From the NCBI GenBank assembly GCA_903861005.1, contig CAIOSP010000093.1:1-36320 (forward strand): DNA of 36,320 bases, in the 5' to 3' direction. A model generated the notes under the pieces. That model saw only the letters and a program-made list of their open reading frames with translations, did not search any database and was not told where the DNA came from. The position numbers and the translations under genes are program-made. The DNA is from an uncultured Pseudomonadota bacterium. GTDB taxonomy: Bacteria; Myxococcota_A; UBA796; GCA-2862545. This document shows, piece by piece, positions 8,361 through 16,533 of this stretch (its first letter is position 1; each line of letters opens with the position of its first letter).

Positions 8361-9623
8361 TCACGCCTGCGCGGCGCCTCGTGGGGCCAGCGTCTCGCGC
8401 ATCCGCGCCAGCACCACGACCCCCGACGCCGCCGTCAGCGCGGCCACCACCCACACCGCGGTCGACACGCCGAACGCGTCCGCGACGAGCCCCGCGAGCA
8501 CCGCGCCGATCGCGTAGCCCAGGTCGCGCCACAGCCGGTAGACGCCGATCGCCGACGCGCGCCACGACGGCCGCGCGACGTCGCCGATCGCCGCGAGCAG
8601 CGTCGGGTAGACCATCGCCGTGCCCAGGCCGAGCAGCACCTGCCCCGTGGCGAAGGCGAACGTCGCGTGACCGGTCGCCACCACGCCAAGCCCCGCCGCC
8701 TGCGTCAGCATGCCGCCCACGATCAGGCCTTTGCGGCCGATGCGGTCGGACAGCGCGCCGGTGACCAGCTGCGAGAGCCCCCACACCGCCGGGTAGAGCG
8801 CCGCCAGCCAGCCGATCGTCGACAGGCCCAGCCCCGCCTGGGCGAACAGGATGGGGAACAGGCCCCACGCCATGCCGTCGTTGAGGTTGTTCACCAGCCC
8901 CGCCTGCGTCACCGCGGACAGGTCACGGTCACCCGCGGTGGTCCGCCAGAAGATCTCGCGCGCGCCCGGCGTGGCCTCCGTCGGCGCCGCGCCCGCGCGA
9001 CCCACCTCGACGGCGACGTGGTGGTGGGTCTCGCGCACCAAGATCGTCGACAGGCCGAGCCCCATCACGACGTACGCGACCCCGAGGAAGAAGGGCTCGG
9101 GTCGCAGCCCGTAGAGCGACGCAACCTGCCCCGTGGCCAGCGCCGACAGCGCGACCGCGAAGTACCCGGCGAACTCGTTGAGGCCCATCGCCAAGCCGCG
9201 GTTCTCTGGCCCCGCCAGGTCGATCTTCATGATCACCGCGGTCGACCACGTCAGGCCCTGGCTGATGCCCAACAGCAGGTTCGCGAACAAGATCCACGAC
9301 CAGCTCGGCGCCCACATCAGCAGGAACGGCACCGGCACGGCGACCAGCCAGCCGGCGACCAGCACCCGCTTGCGACCGACCGCGTCCGACACGCGCCCCG
9401 CGACGTAGTTCGTCAGCGCCTTGCTGACGCCGAACACCACGATGAACGACAGGATCGCGACCTTGGCGGCGAGGTGGAATTCCTCCTCAGCGATCGACGG
9501 CAGGATGGACCGCTCCATCCCCACCATCGCGCCGACAAAGGCGTTCACGACGACGAGCAGGCTGAACTGCGCGAGGTTCGCGCGAAGCCCGAGCCGCGGC
9601 GTGTCCGTCAAGGTCGGCGTCAC
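8361..9623 (-). CDS. MFS transporter
   Basis: A 420-residue integral membrane protein with about 12 hydrophobic helices in two halves. Each half shows the MFS loop 2-3 signature: GRVSDAVGRKRV after helix 2 and GALSDRIGRKGL after helix 8. Known role: secondary transport of small molecules; the substrate cannot be read from sequence. The first codon is GTG at 9623, six bases after the rhodanese stop codon, so the two form an operon. Rhodanese-MFS pairs could handle sulfur or thiol compounds; this is inference from the neighbour only. Confidence 0.88.
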   Translation of the reverse strand: MTPTLTDTPRLGLRANLAQFSLLVVVNAFVGAMVGMERSILPSIAEEEFHLAAKVAILSFIVVFGVSKALTNYVAGRVSDAVGRKRVLVAGWLVAVPVPFLLMWAPSWSWILFANLLLGISQGLTWSTAVIMKIDLAGPENRGLAMGLNEFAGYFAVALSALATGQVASLYGLRPEPFFLGVAYVVMGLGLSTILVRETHHHVAVEVGRAGAAPTEATPGAREIFWRTTAGDRDLSAVTQAGLVNNLNDGMAWGLFPILFAQAGLGLSTIGWLAALYPAVWGLSQLVTGALSDRIGRKGLIVGGMLTQAAGLGVVATGHATFAFATGQVLLGLGTAMVYPTLLAAIGDVARPSWRASAIGVYRLWRDLGYAIGAVLAGLVADAFGVSTAVWVVAALTAASGVVVLARMRETLAPRGAAQA

Positions 9624-9629
9624 CCCGCC

Positions 9630-9932
9630 CTACCGCGGGAACGCGGACATCGGCCCCACGTCCAGGACCTCCACGAAGCCCGCGCGGCGCAGGAACTCGG
9701 CCGCCTGACCGCTGCGACCGCCCGACAGGCAGTACAGGACGAGGGGGCGGTCCTTGGGGCCGAGCTCTGACATGCGCAGCGGCAGCACGTGCAGCGGGAT
9801 GTTGAGCGCGCCCTTCACATGGCTGCTGGCGAACTCCTCGACGGTGCGCACATCGAGGACGGTGGCGCCGGCCTCGACGACCTGGCGGACGCGGGTGCTG
9901 AAGGGGACGGCGGTCTGGCTGGACGGGGTCAT
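9630..9932 (-). CDS. Single-domain rhodanese-like protein
   Basis: A 100-residue rhodanese fold: VLDVRTVEEFASSHVKGALNIP is the CH2A-type N-terminal signature, and YCLSGGRSGQAA carries the active-site Cys of a six-residue loop (CLSGGR). Known role: transfer of sulfane sulfur via a Cys persulfide. No signal peptide is seen, so it is cytoplasmic. The start at 9932 (MTPSSQ) is preferred because GGAG lies five bases upstream; an in-frame ATG four codons earlier lacks an RBS. It is first in an operon with the MFS gene and divergent from the ECF sigma gene. Confidence 0.88.
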   Translation of the reverse strand: MTPSSQTAVPFSTRVRQVVEAGATVLDVRTVEEFASSHVKGALNIPLHVLPLRMSELGPKDRPLVLYCLSGGRSGQAAEFLRRAGFVEVLDVGPMSAFPR

Positions 9933-10020
9933 GCTTGTCTCCATGGGGGTTCACAGCCAAGAGCCATCACCGCGAACAGGTGTGACATGGGTCGTCGCGG
10001 AATGCAGGATAGCAGGTTCC

Positions 10021-10578
10021 ATGGCCACCTCCTGCGACCCTGAAGCCCTCGTCCGCCTGGTGAAGTCCGGCGACCTGGCCGCGCTCGACCACCTCACCCG
10101 CTGCCAGGGGCAGCGCTTGCTGGCCGTGGGGCGGCGGCACTGTCGCACCGACGAAGAGGCCGAGGACGCTGTGCAGGACGCGCTCGTGTCCGCGTCCACG
10201 CACCTGTCGGAGTACCGCGGCGACGGCCCGGTCGACGGCTGGGTGATCCGGATGGTGGCCCGCGCGTGCGGGCGCATGCGTCGCGGACGCAAGAACGACC
10301 CCGGCCTGCACGCGGTGGACGTGGACCTGACCGGCGACGACGACCCGCTGATGGCCGCGCAGCGCGCCCAGGTGGCCCGCACGCTCGAAGGCGCGCTCGC
10401 CGAGCTCGAGCCGGTGGACCGCGCCGTCCTGTGGCTGGCCGAGGGCGCCGGCTGGACCGGCCCGGAGATCGCCGAGAAGCTGGGCAGCACGCCCGCGGCT
10501 GTGCGCACGCGCCTGACCCGCGTCCGCAAGCGCGTGCGCGACTCGCTCGGCGACAAGCTCGAAGGGTCGACGGGCTGA
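10021..10578 (+). CDS. ECF-type RNA polymerase sigma factor
   Basis: A 185-residue sigma factor. Region 2 includes DEEAEDAVQDALVSASTHL and GWVIRMVARACGRMRRGRK. Region 4 includes LEPVDRAVLWLAEGAGWTGPEIAEKLGSTPAAVRTRLTRVRKRVRDSL, a typical helix-turn-helix for -35 recognition. Known role: directing RNA polymerase to a stress or envelope regulon. No anti-sigma factor with a recognisable ZAS or RsbW domain follows; the next gene encodes a 56-residue membrane protein. Four Cys lie in the N-terminal half, one in HCRTDEE, possibly redox-responsive (inference). The ATG at 10021 follows AGGATAGCAGG. Confidence 0.87.
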   Translation: MATSCDPEALVRLVKSGDLAALDHLTRCQGQRLLAVGRRHCRTDEEAEDAVQDALVSASTHLSEYRGDGPVDGWVIRMVARACGRMRRGRKNDPGLHAVDVDLTGDDDPLMAAQRAQVARTLEGALAELEPVDRAVLWLAEGAGWTGPEIAEKLGSTPAAVRTRLTRVRKRVRDSLGDKLEGSTG

Positions 10579-10646
10579 TCTCGGGAATTCGCGGGGGGTG
10601 TGAAACACTCTGGTCGGCTGGCGGCTCTGAGGGGTCTGGAGCGTCG

Positions 10647-10817
10647 ATGACCAACCCCCTCGTGAAGACTGCCCTCGGTGTCCTGTTCGGCGCGGCGTTC
10701 GGCTTTGGCTGGTACCGCACCGTCGGCTGCGCCTCTGGCACGTGCGCGATCACGTCCCGCTGGTGGACCAGCACGCTGTACGGCGCGTTCATGGGCTGGC
10801 TCGCCACGACGAACTGA
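10647..10817 (+). CDS. DUF6132-type mini membrane protein
   Basis: A 56-residue protein with two hydrophobic segments: a Gly-rich first helix (ALGVLFGAAFGFGWY), then TVGCASGTCAITS, then STLYGAFMGWLA. The G-C-x-S-G-x-C-x-I-T-S centre and the terminal YGAxMG match DUF6132-family membrane proteins. Function is not established. The C-x-x-x-C pair between the helices could be redox active. GGAG lies six bases before the ATG. It sits 68 bases after the ECF sigma gene and near a rhodanese, suggesting a sulfur or redox theme (inference). Confidence 0.8.
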   Translation: MTNPLVKTALGVLFGAAFGFGWYRTVGCASGTCAITSRWWTSTLYGAFMGWLATTN

Positions 10818-10923
10818 GGGTTGATCCGGACGCGATCGTGACGGATCCACGGCACATCAGGGGCGCGTCCGCTGGTCACACCGGGCCCCCCACGGTACCG
10901 GGGCGGATTGAACCCAGGCCCCG

Positions 10924-12651
10924 ATGACCCCGCTCCTCCTCGCCGCGCTCGCCATCCTCGCCGCGCCGATCTTCGATCGGGCGCTGCGCGGTCGGCTGGC
11001 GTTGTCGGTGGCCGTGCACGACCTGGCGCGCGTGGCGGTGTTCGGCGTGGTCGCCGTGCACATGCTTCCGCACGGCATCGCGGTCGCGGGCGCGGTCGCC
11101 ATCCCCGCGGTGCTGGCGGGCGTGTTCGCCGCCTCGCTGCTGGAGCGCCCGCTGGAGTCGCGCGACGGCGCGTCCTGGATCCCCATCGCGGTCGCGCTTG
11201 CGCTGCACCAGGCGATCGACGGCGTGGCGCTCGCGCAGCCTGACGACGGCCCCTTCCTGCCCGTCGCCGTCATCCTGCACACCATCCCGATCGCGCTGCT
11301 GGCGTGGCGCTTCTCCAGCCTGCGCGGCGGACCGCGCTCGGCGGCGGTGACCCTGGGCGGCATGATCGCCGCCACCGTCACCGGCTACGCGATCGCCTCG
11401 CTGGGGCCGGGCTCGCGCGAGTCGGCGCTGGCCAGCCTGGTCGAGTGCTTCCTGGGCGGCGCGCTCGTGCACGTGCTCGCCCACCGCCACGACGAGGCCT
11501 CGCGCGATCGACCGCTGGCGTCGGGTGTGGGCACGCTCGCGGGCATCGCGGTGGTCGGCACGCTCCTGTGGATGCACCCCACGCCGCGTCGCTTTGAGGG
11601 TGAGCTGTCGCTCGACGAGACGTTCGTCGCGCTCGCCGGCGCCCTCTCGCCGCCGATCCTGATGGGCGGCGCCATGGTGGCCGCGCTCCGCGGTCGCCTG
11701 CCCAATCGGCAGGGCATCGAGCTGGCCGCGCTGGCCGGGATCGGTGCGATCTTGGGCCCGGTCACCGCGCTCGTCGCGCTCGTCGCGGGGCTGCTGCGCA
11801 TCACGATCGGCCGCGGCGAGCCGGAGGTCGCGCACGCGGGGCACGGGCACCACGAGGACGCGCACCACGACGGCGCGCACATGCACGCGCATGCGCACCA
11901 CCGCGCCGCAGACGCGCACACGCACGGCCAAGACAGCGCGCACAACCACGGCACACACGAGAGAGCGCGCGACGACCACGGCCACGCGCATGCGCACGAC
12001 GACCACGGCCACGCGCACCACGACGCTACGGCGACCGACGGCCCGGGCCACGCGCACCGTGACGCTGCCGCGACCGACCACGCGCACGGCGACGCTACTG
12101 CGTTCGAGCACGCCCACCACGACGCCGCGACGCGCACCGCCGCGTTCCCGCTGCTGCGCGCCGCGCTCGACGACGCCGCGCCGTGGGCGCTCGCCGGGCT
12201 GATCGTCGCGGCGATCGCCGAGCCGTCGCTGGACGCGGCGGCGTTTGTGTCGGTGCCACCGTTGGCGCTCGCGGCGGCGCTGGGGATCGCGGCGTGGTGG
12301 ATCGCGCCGTCGCCGCTCGCCGCACTACCGCTCGCGGTCGTCCTCGCGCACAAGGGCGCGCCGCCCACGGTGGTCGCGGCGGCGGTCGCGGTGTGTGGTC
12401 AGGGCCTGCCCGCGCGCGGCGCGCGGCGCGCGGCGGCGGTGACGGTGGGCATGGTGATCGGCGTGCTCGGCGCCTCGTTCGTGCACGTCGACGTGCCGCT
12501 GCACGACCCCAACGCGTTCGGCGACGGGCGGGTCGCGCTGATGGTGATGACGCTCGCCACGCTCGACCTGCTGCGTCGGTGCGGGCTGGACGGCCCGGTC
12601 GCCCAGGTGCTGGGCTCACACGATCACGCGCACGATCACGGGGTCGGATAG
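10924..12651 (+). CDS. ZIP-like metal transporter with long His-rich loop and second membrane half
   Basis: A 575-residue polytopic membrane protein. The N-terminal half has ZIP-like elements: VHMLPHG near 45-51, HQAIDGVALA near 94-103 (compare the H-N-x-x-D-G of ZIP helix 4) and LHTIPIAL near 117-124 (compare H-x-x-P of helix 5). Residues ~300-400 form an extreme His/Asp/Ala-rich loop (for example HGHHEDAHHDGAHMHAHAHH). A second set of helices (~405-560) contains LAHKGAPPTVVAAAVAVCGQG, resembling UPF0718-type permeases. The C-terminus ends HDHAHDHG. The likely role is movement or sensing of Zn, Ni or Co; direction and metal are not resolvable. Confidence 0.7.
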   Translation: MTPLLLAALAILAAPIFDRALRGRLALSVAVHDLARVAVFGVVAVHMLPHGIAVAGAVAIPAVLAGVFAASLLERPLESRDGASWIPIAVALALHQAIDGVALAQPDDGPFLPVAVILHTIPIALLAWRFSSLRGGPRSAAVTLGGMIAATVTGYAIASLGPGSRESALASLVECFLGGALVHVLAHRHDEASRDRPLASGVGTLAGIAVVGTLLWMHPTPRRFEGELSLDETFVALAGALSPPILMGGAMVAALRGRLPNRQGIELAALAGIGAILGPVTALVALVAGLLRITIGRGEPEVAHAGHGHHEDAHHDGAHMHAHAHHRAADAHTHGQDSAHNHGTHERARDDHGHAHAHDDHGHAHHDATATDGPGHAHRDAAATDHAHGDATAFEHAHHDAATRTAAFPLLRAALDDAAPWALAGLIVAAIAEPSLDAAAFVSVPPLALAAALGIAAWWIAPSPLAALPLAVVLAHKGAPPTVVAAAVAVCGQGLPARGARRAAAVTVGMVIGVLGASFVHVDVPLHDPNAFGDGRVALMVMTLATLDLLRRCGLDGPVAQVLGSHDHAHDHGVG

Positions 12652-12670
12652 TCCGGCGCAGGAGGCCCGC

Positions 12671-13306
12671 ATGCGCCTGCTGCCCTGGATCGCGCTCACG
12701 CTCGCAGCCTGCACCGGCGGGTCCGTGCCGTCCGACCTGACCGCCGTCGAGGGCGCCGCTGAGGACGGCTATGATCAGGCGCTCGCCGGCGACCGCGAGG
12801 CGTTTGGCACCGAGGCGACCCTCATCGCGCACGCGTGGGACAACCTGCGCTCCGTGGTCGAGGCGGACGGCGCGCCTGAGCAGACGCTGACCCTGATGGA
12901 CAGCTCGGTCGCGTCGCTGGCCACCGCCGCCACCGACGCCGAGGGCGCCACGGTGCGCGCGCGCGCGGCGAACGCGGTGTCGGGCTGCATGGACGACCTG
13001 TTCACGCTCTACCACCCCAAGGTCCCGTCGGAGCTGCTGGAGCTGGACTACCGCGGCCGCGAGATCATCCTCGACGCGCTGGACGTGACGCTGGTCGGCG
13101 CGATCACCGACGTGCAGGTGATGGACGACTTCTGGGGCACGCTGCGCGGGCGCGTCACCCGCAAGGACGCGGACGTCGCGAGCGACTTCACGCAGTCGCT
13201 GGAGGACCTGCGCGGCGCGCGCGACTCGCTCGACGTGCAGGCCACGCAGGACGCCGCGAACGCGACGCTCGATCAGATCGACGTGATCGAGGATCTGTTC
13301 CGCTAG
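12671..13306 (+). CDS. Hypothetical lipoprotein
   Basis: A 211-residue protein of unrecognised family. The signal MRLLPWIALTLAAC puts the lipidated Cys at 14. The mature part is predicted mostly helical, with long Ala/Asp/Leu stretches and one further Cys (SGCMDDLF); helices such as DVTLVGAITDVQVMDD and FTQSLEDLRGARDSLD could form a bundle. It follows the ZIP-like gene by 19 bases, with AGGAGG ahead of its ATG, so it is likely cotranscribed. A partner role on the periplasmic side of the transporter is possible but is inferred only from position. Confidence 0.7.
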   Translation: MRLLPWIALTLAACTGGSVPSDLTAVEGAAEDGYDQALAGDREAFGTEATLIAHAWDNLRSVVEADGAPEQTLTLMDSSVASLATAATDAEGATVRARAANAVSGCMDDLFTLYHPKVPSELLELDYRGREIILDALDVTLVGAITDVQVMDDFWGTLRGRVTRKDADVASDFTQSLEDLRGARDSLDVQATQDAANATLDQIDVIEDLFR

Positions 13307-13406
13307 ACAGCGGGCCGCCCAAGTCGATCGCCACGGTCGTCGACCGGCGGTGAGCGTCGCGGAGCGCGGCCAGGCGACCGGCGCGCCGCGGGACGGGCCG
13401 CTCGCG

Positions 13407-13781
13407 TCAGTTCACTTCCATGTGGAAGTCGCAGCCATCGCTGCAGGTGCCGTCGACCACGCCGTCCACGATCGCGCCGGTGCAGTCGGTCCAGCCGGCG
13501 CCGGTCAGCGTGACCGTGTCGCCGTCCACCTTGCCGCCCTTGGGCATGTCCATCATCATGCTCCAGGCGGAGAACTCAAACCCGCAGCCGCTCTGGTCGA
13601 GCGTGAGCGTGCCGGTCATGTCCATGCCGATGCACGCGCCGTTCACCAGCCAGCCGCCCTCGGGCAGGGCGGTACAGGTGACGTCCGCCACGTCGGTGTC
13701 GGTGGCGTCGGTGTCGTCGCCGTCGGACGTGCCGGTGTTGCAGGCGGCGGTGAAGAGCAGGGCGAGGATGGCGCGGGACAT
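13407..13781 (-). CDS. Small Cys-containing lipoprotein, unknown function
   Basis: A 124-residue lipoprotein. MSRAILALLFTAAC gives the lipobox Cys at 14, followed by the linker DGDDTDATDTDVADVTC. The mature domain looks beta-rich with several Cys (TCTALPEGGW, GACIGMDM, SGCGFEF, TDCTGA, GTCSDGCDFHMEVN), which would form disulfides in the periplasm. The ATG at 13781 has GGAG eight bases upstream. It lies just downstream of the MNIO gene on the same strand, 82 bases away, so it may be part of that locus, although the gap allows a separate transcript. No family was recognised. Confidence 0.7.
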   Translation of the reverse strand: MSRAILALLFTAACNTGTSDGDDTDATDTDVADVTCTALPEGGWLVNGACIGMDMTGTLTLDQSGCGFEFSAWSMMMDMPKGGKVDGDTVTLTGAGWTDCTGAIVDGVVDGTCSDGCDFHMEVN

Positions 13782-13863
13782 CGTGGTCTCCAGGTTGGGC
13801 GACGAGGGGTATCCAGCCCGCGCGCCCCGCAGCGCCGATCGGACAATCCGCCGCAGTGCAGGG

Positions 13864-15615
13864 TCAGGCGTCGGCCAGACCTGACCACCAACCCCACTTC
13901 ACCCCTTGCTGGAGCCACTCCCGCACGCGCCCGTGGAGGTCGGGGACGCCCACCCCGAACAGCGCCTCGGTGGACGCCAGCGCTTCGCCCAGGGGTCGGT
14001 GGTCGAGCTCCACCAGGAGGTGGGCCAGCGCGGGCTCTAGCCGGACGCGGATCAGGTTGAGCTGGGGATCCCGACACAGCACCCACGTCGCGGGATCGGG
14101 CGCCGGCGCGGGCAGCGGCGCCTCGCCGTCGTGCTCCAGCGCCGCCACACGCAGCAGCGGGACGGGCCAGTGAAAGGTCAGGCGGCGGAGCGTCGGCGAC
14201 GGCACCAGCCGACAGGCGAACAGCCGGGCCGCGGCCTCCGCCGAGGGCGCCCACGCCGCGGTGAGCGGCAGGTGGAACAGCTCGGTCCAGGCGCGGTCGT
14301 ACGCCGCGGCCTCCCGCCGCAGCGGCTGGTCCCAAGGGGACGACGCGAGGTGCGCGGGCAAGTCGACGCCCAGCTCACCCAGGTCCACCGATCGGGGCGG
14401 CGCTGCAGCTAGGTACGCGCTCGCCAGCTGGTTGAACGACCACAGGCCCATCAGCCGGGACAAGGTCGGGTACGCGCCCTGGAGCACCGTCAGCCAGCGG
14501 AACCACACCTGCTCGTTGTAGGCGCTCAATCGATCGCGCGCCGAGGCCCGGGCGTCCGACTGCACCCTCTCGACGACGCTCGTCGGGTAGGTGTCCGCGG
14601 CGGCGGCCGCGCGCGGCGGCGACCAGGTCAGCGGCTGGGTCACCGCGTCGAGCAGCGCCGTCTGCCACGCCACCAGCGTCGACGGGGGCGGGGGCTCCTC
14701 GGGAGCGGGACGCAGCGCCGACGGCGGCTCCGGCTCCTCGGGAGCGGGGCGCAGCGCCGACGCCCGCACCGCGCGCGGAGCGGCGGGCGCCTGGTGCCGC
14801 CGCGCCTTCTCCACCTCGGCGACGCACGCGTCGTAGGCGGGGATCTTGTCGTCCCACTCCAGCAGCGTCGGGAACGGCCCAAGCTGCGACCAAGCGCGCG
14901 CGTAGAGCGACCACACCTCGTCGGGCACCGGCTCGTCGTGGGTGTCCACCACCGGCCCCGTCGGTAGCGCGCGGTGCCCGGCGACGTGAACCTGCAGGAT
15001 CCGATCGGCGTCGATCGAGTCGAGGTAGGCGTGCGGATCGAGGCCGTGGTTGCGCGCGGACACGACGATGTTGTTCACGTCGAGCATGAACCAGACGCCC
15101 GAGCGACCGACGACCTCCGCGTAGAACTCGGCCTCGCCAAACGGGTCGTCGCGCAACGCCACCACGCTGGACAGGTTCTCCAGCCCGAACGGTCGCTCCA
15201 AGATGTCCTGCACGATGCGCGCGCGGTCTGCGGCGTAGCGCGCGGTCGCGGCGTTCATCGGCGCGGGGAGCAGGTCGTGGGAGAGCCGCCCGTGCGCGCC
15301 GGTCCAGCACAGGTGGTCGGTGACCCAGGGCGCGTCCACCTCGTCGGCCAGACGGCGCAGCGCGCGGAGGTAGTCGCGATCGAGCGGATCGGGCCCGAGC
15401 AGGTTCAGCCCCACGCCGTGCAGCACCACCGGCGCGCGCTCGGCCGCGCGATGGAGGTTGGCGCGCGCCGGCGCCGACGGGCTCAGGAAGTTCTCGCTGA
15501 TCACCTCGAAGAAGTCCACGCCCGGCGACGAGCGCGACCACAGCTCCGCGTAGTGCGACACGCGCAGCCCGAGGCCGAGCGCGTCCACGGCGATGCGAGG
15601 CGTCCGCTGCGACAC
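13864..15615 (-). CDS. DUF692 multinuclear iron oxygenase (MNIO) fused to a DUF2063/MbnC-like partner domain
   Basis: A 583-residue fusion. Residues ~1-273 are a DUF692 TIM barrel related to MbnB, TglH and HvfB/BufB. Conserved metal-ligand regions are visible: VLHGVGLNLLG, VTDHLCWTG, GLENLSS, MLDVNNIVVS, VHVAGH, DTHDEPV and LLEWDD. These enzymes use two or three irons to oxidise Cys in peptide substrates. A Pro/Glu linker with two SALRPAPEEP copies (~280-315) leads to ~315-560, a DUF2063 domain like HvfC/MbnC (SAYNEQVWFRWLTVLQGAYP, GLWSFNQLASAYL), normally a separate partner protein. The GTG start is one base after the upstream lipoprotein's stop, so coupling is tight. Substrate choice is inference. 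Confidence 0.88.
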   Translation of the reverse strand: MSQRTPRIAVDALGLGLRVSHYAELWSRSSPGVDFFEVISENFLSPSAPARANLHRAAERAPVVLHGVGLNLLGPDPLDRDYLRALRRLADEVDAPWVTDHLCWTGAHGRLSHDLLPAPMNAATARYAADRARIVQDILERPFGLENLSSVVALRDDPFGEAEFYAEVVGRSGVWFMLDVNNIVVSARNHGLDPHAYLDSIDADRILQVHVAGHRALPTGPVVDTHDEPVPDEVWSLYARAWSQLGPFPTLLEWDDKIPAYDACVAEVEKARRHQAPAAPRAVRASALRPAPEEPEPPSALRPAPEEPPPPSTLVAWQTALLDAVTQPLTWSPPRAAAAADTYPTSVVERVQSDARASARDRLSAYNEQVWFRWLTVLQGAYPTLSRLMGLWSFNQLASAYLAAAPPRSVDLGELGVDLPAHLASSPWDQPLRREAAAYDRAWTELFHLPLTAAWAPSAEAAARLFACRLVPSPTLRRLTFHWPVPLLRVAALEHDGEAPLPAPAPDPATWVLCRDPQLNLIRVRLEPALAHLLVELDHRPLGEALASTEALFGVGVPDLHGRVREWLQQGVKWGWWSGLADA

Positions 15616-15616
15616 G

Positions 15617-16348
15617 CTAGTTCAGGTCTTCGGTGACGCCGACGACGCCGTACTCGTAGGGCTCCACGTCGAGCGTGCGCAGATACTCGGCGACGCGCTC
15701 CAGCTCAGCCACCGAGTAGCGCTCGTGGAAGGCCGGCATGTTCGCCGACGCCGATCCATCGGAGTTCAGGCCGCGGTAGCCAAACGCCGCGATGGTCACC
15801 AAGTTCGCCTTGGACAACGCGGCGAACTGGGCCTGCGCCGCGGTCTGGTCGGCGCCGGGCGCCGTGTAGAGCGTGAACGCGTCGGCGCTGTGGCAGTCGG
15901 CGCAGGTGCCGCTCCACACCTCCGCTCCGGTCTTGCCCGAGTCGGTCGGGAGCACGACGCAGCTCACGCCGCCGCAGCTGTTCATGCCCTTGCAGGTGTG
16001 CTCAGTGAGCTCCTTGGAGAACTTGTTGAACGACATGCCCTTGCAGCTGTTGTTGCCCGCGCAGGTGGCGTGGGTCTGGATCAAGCCGCCCTTCGCGGTG
16101 CACTCGGCGAGGAAGTCCGCGAACTTGATCGTCTCGTCGGTCACCGTGGACGTGATCACGGGCCCGGTCGCCGCGACGTCCGTGTCCGCGGGATCGGTGT
16201 CCGACGCCACGCCGTCGGTGTCGATGTGATCCTCGTCCTTGGTCGAACCGCACGCCGACGCGCCGAGGCACAGCAGGCCGGTGAGGGCGGCGGCGCGCAT
16301 CGCGACCGAGGACTCGGAGACAGCGGGAGAGCGGGGCAGCGAAGACAT
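15617..16348 (-). CDS. Lipoprotein with duplicated Cys-Gly motif and cytochrome c domain; candidate MNIO substrate
   Basis: A 243-residue exported lipoprotein (signal around 18-32, lipidated Cys 33), with a DTD-rich linker. Residues 93-130 hold two aligned motifs: C96-A-G-N-N-S-C102-K-G-M-S and C119-K-G-M-N-S-C125-G-G-V-S, each preceded by a nearby His, with an extra C130. This spacing resembles the Cys-Gly cores of small proteins encoded beside DUF692 genes (DUF2282/bufferin-like). Residues ~145-235 are a mono-haem cytochrome c domain: CADCH at 149-153 and Met in NMPAFHERYSVAELERVAEYL as axial ligand. GGAGG precedes the ATG. The MNIO fusion gene follows after one base, making this the obvious substrate candidate (inference). 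Confidence 0.85.
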   Translation of the reverse strand: MSSLPRSPAVSESSVAMRAAALTGLLCLGASACGSTKDEDHIDTDGVASDTDPADTDVAATGPVITSTVTDETIKFADFLAECTAKGGLIQTHATCAGNNSCKGMSFNKFSKELTEHTCKGMNSCGGVSCVVLPTDSGKTGAEVWSGTCADCHSADAFTLYTAPGADQTAAQAQFAALSKANLVTIAAFGYRGLNSDGSASANMPAFHERYSVAELERVAEYLRTLDVEPYEYGVVGVTEDLN

Positions 16349-16533
16349 CAGACCTCCAGAGTGGGACGCGCGGGCCAACCCAGGCCCAGACAGCGCCGGG
16401 GGCCGTGTACTCCGAGGCGAGACCTCGTGGATCCGATTGGACAACGTGCCACACGCGGCGAATTGTCGCGGCGAGGCCCCGTTCCCGCTCCGCCCTTGCG
16501 CGTTCTGCGCGCGCGCCGACTAAGCGCGCTCGC

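Noticed and set aside
10823-10847. GATCCG/CGGATC inverted repeat after the mini membrane gene as a terminator
   Set aside because: A six-base stem with a 13-base loop and no T-run; too weak to call.
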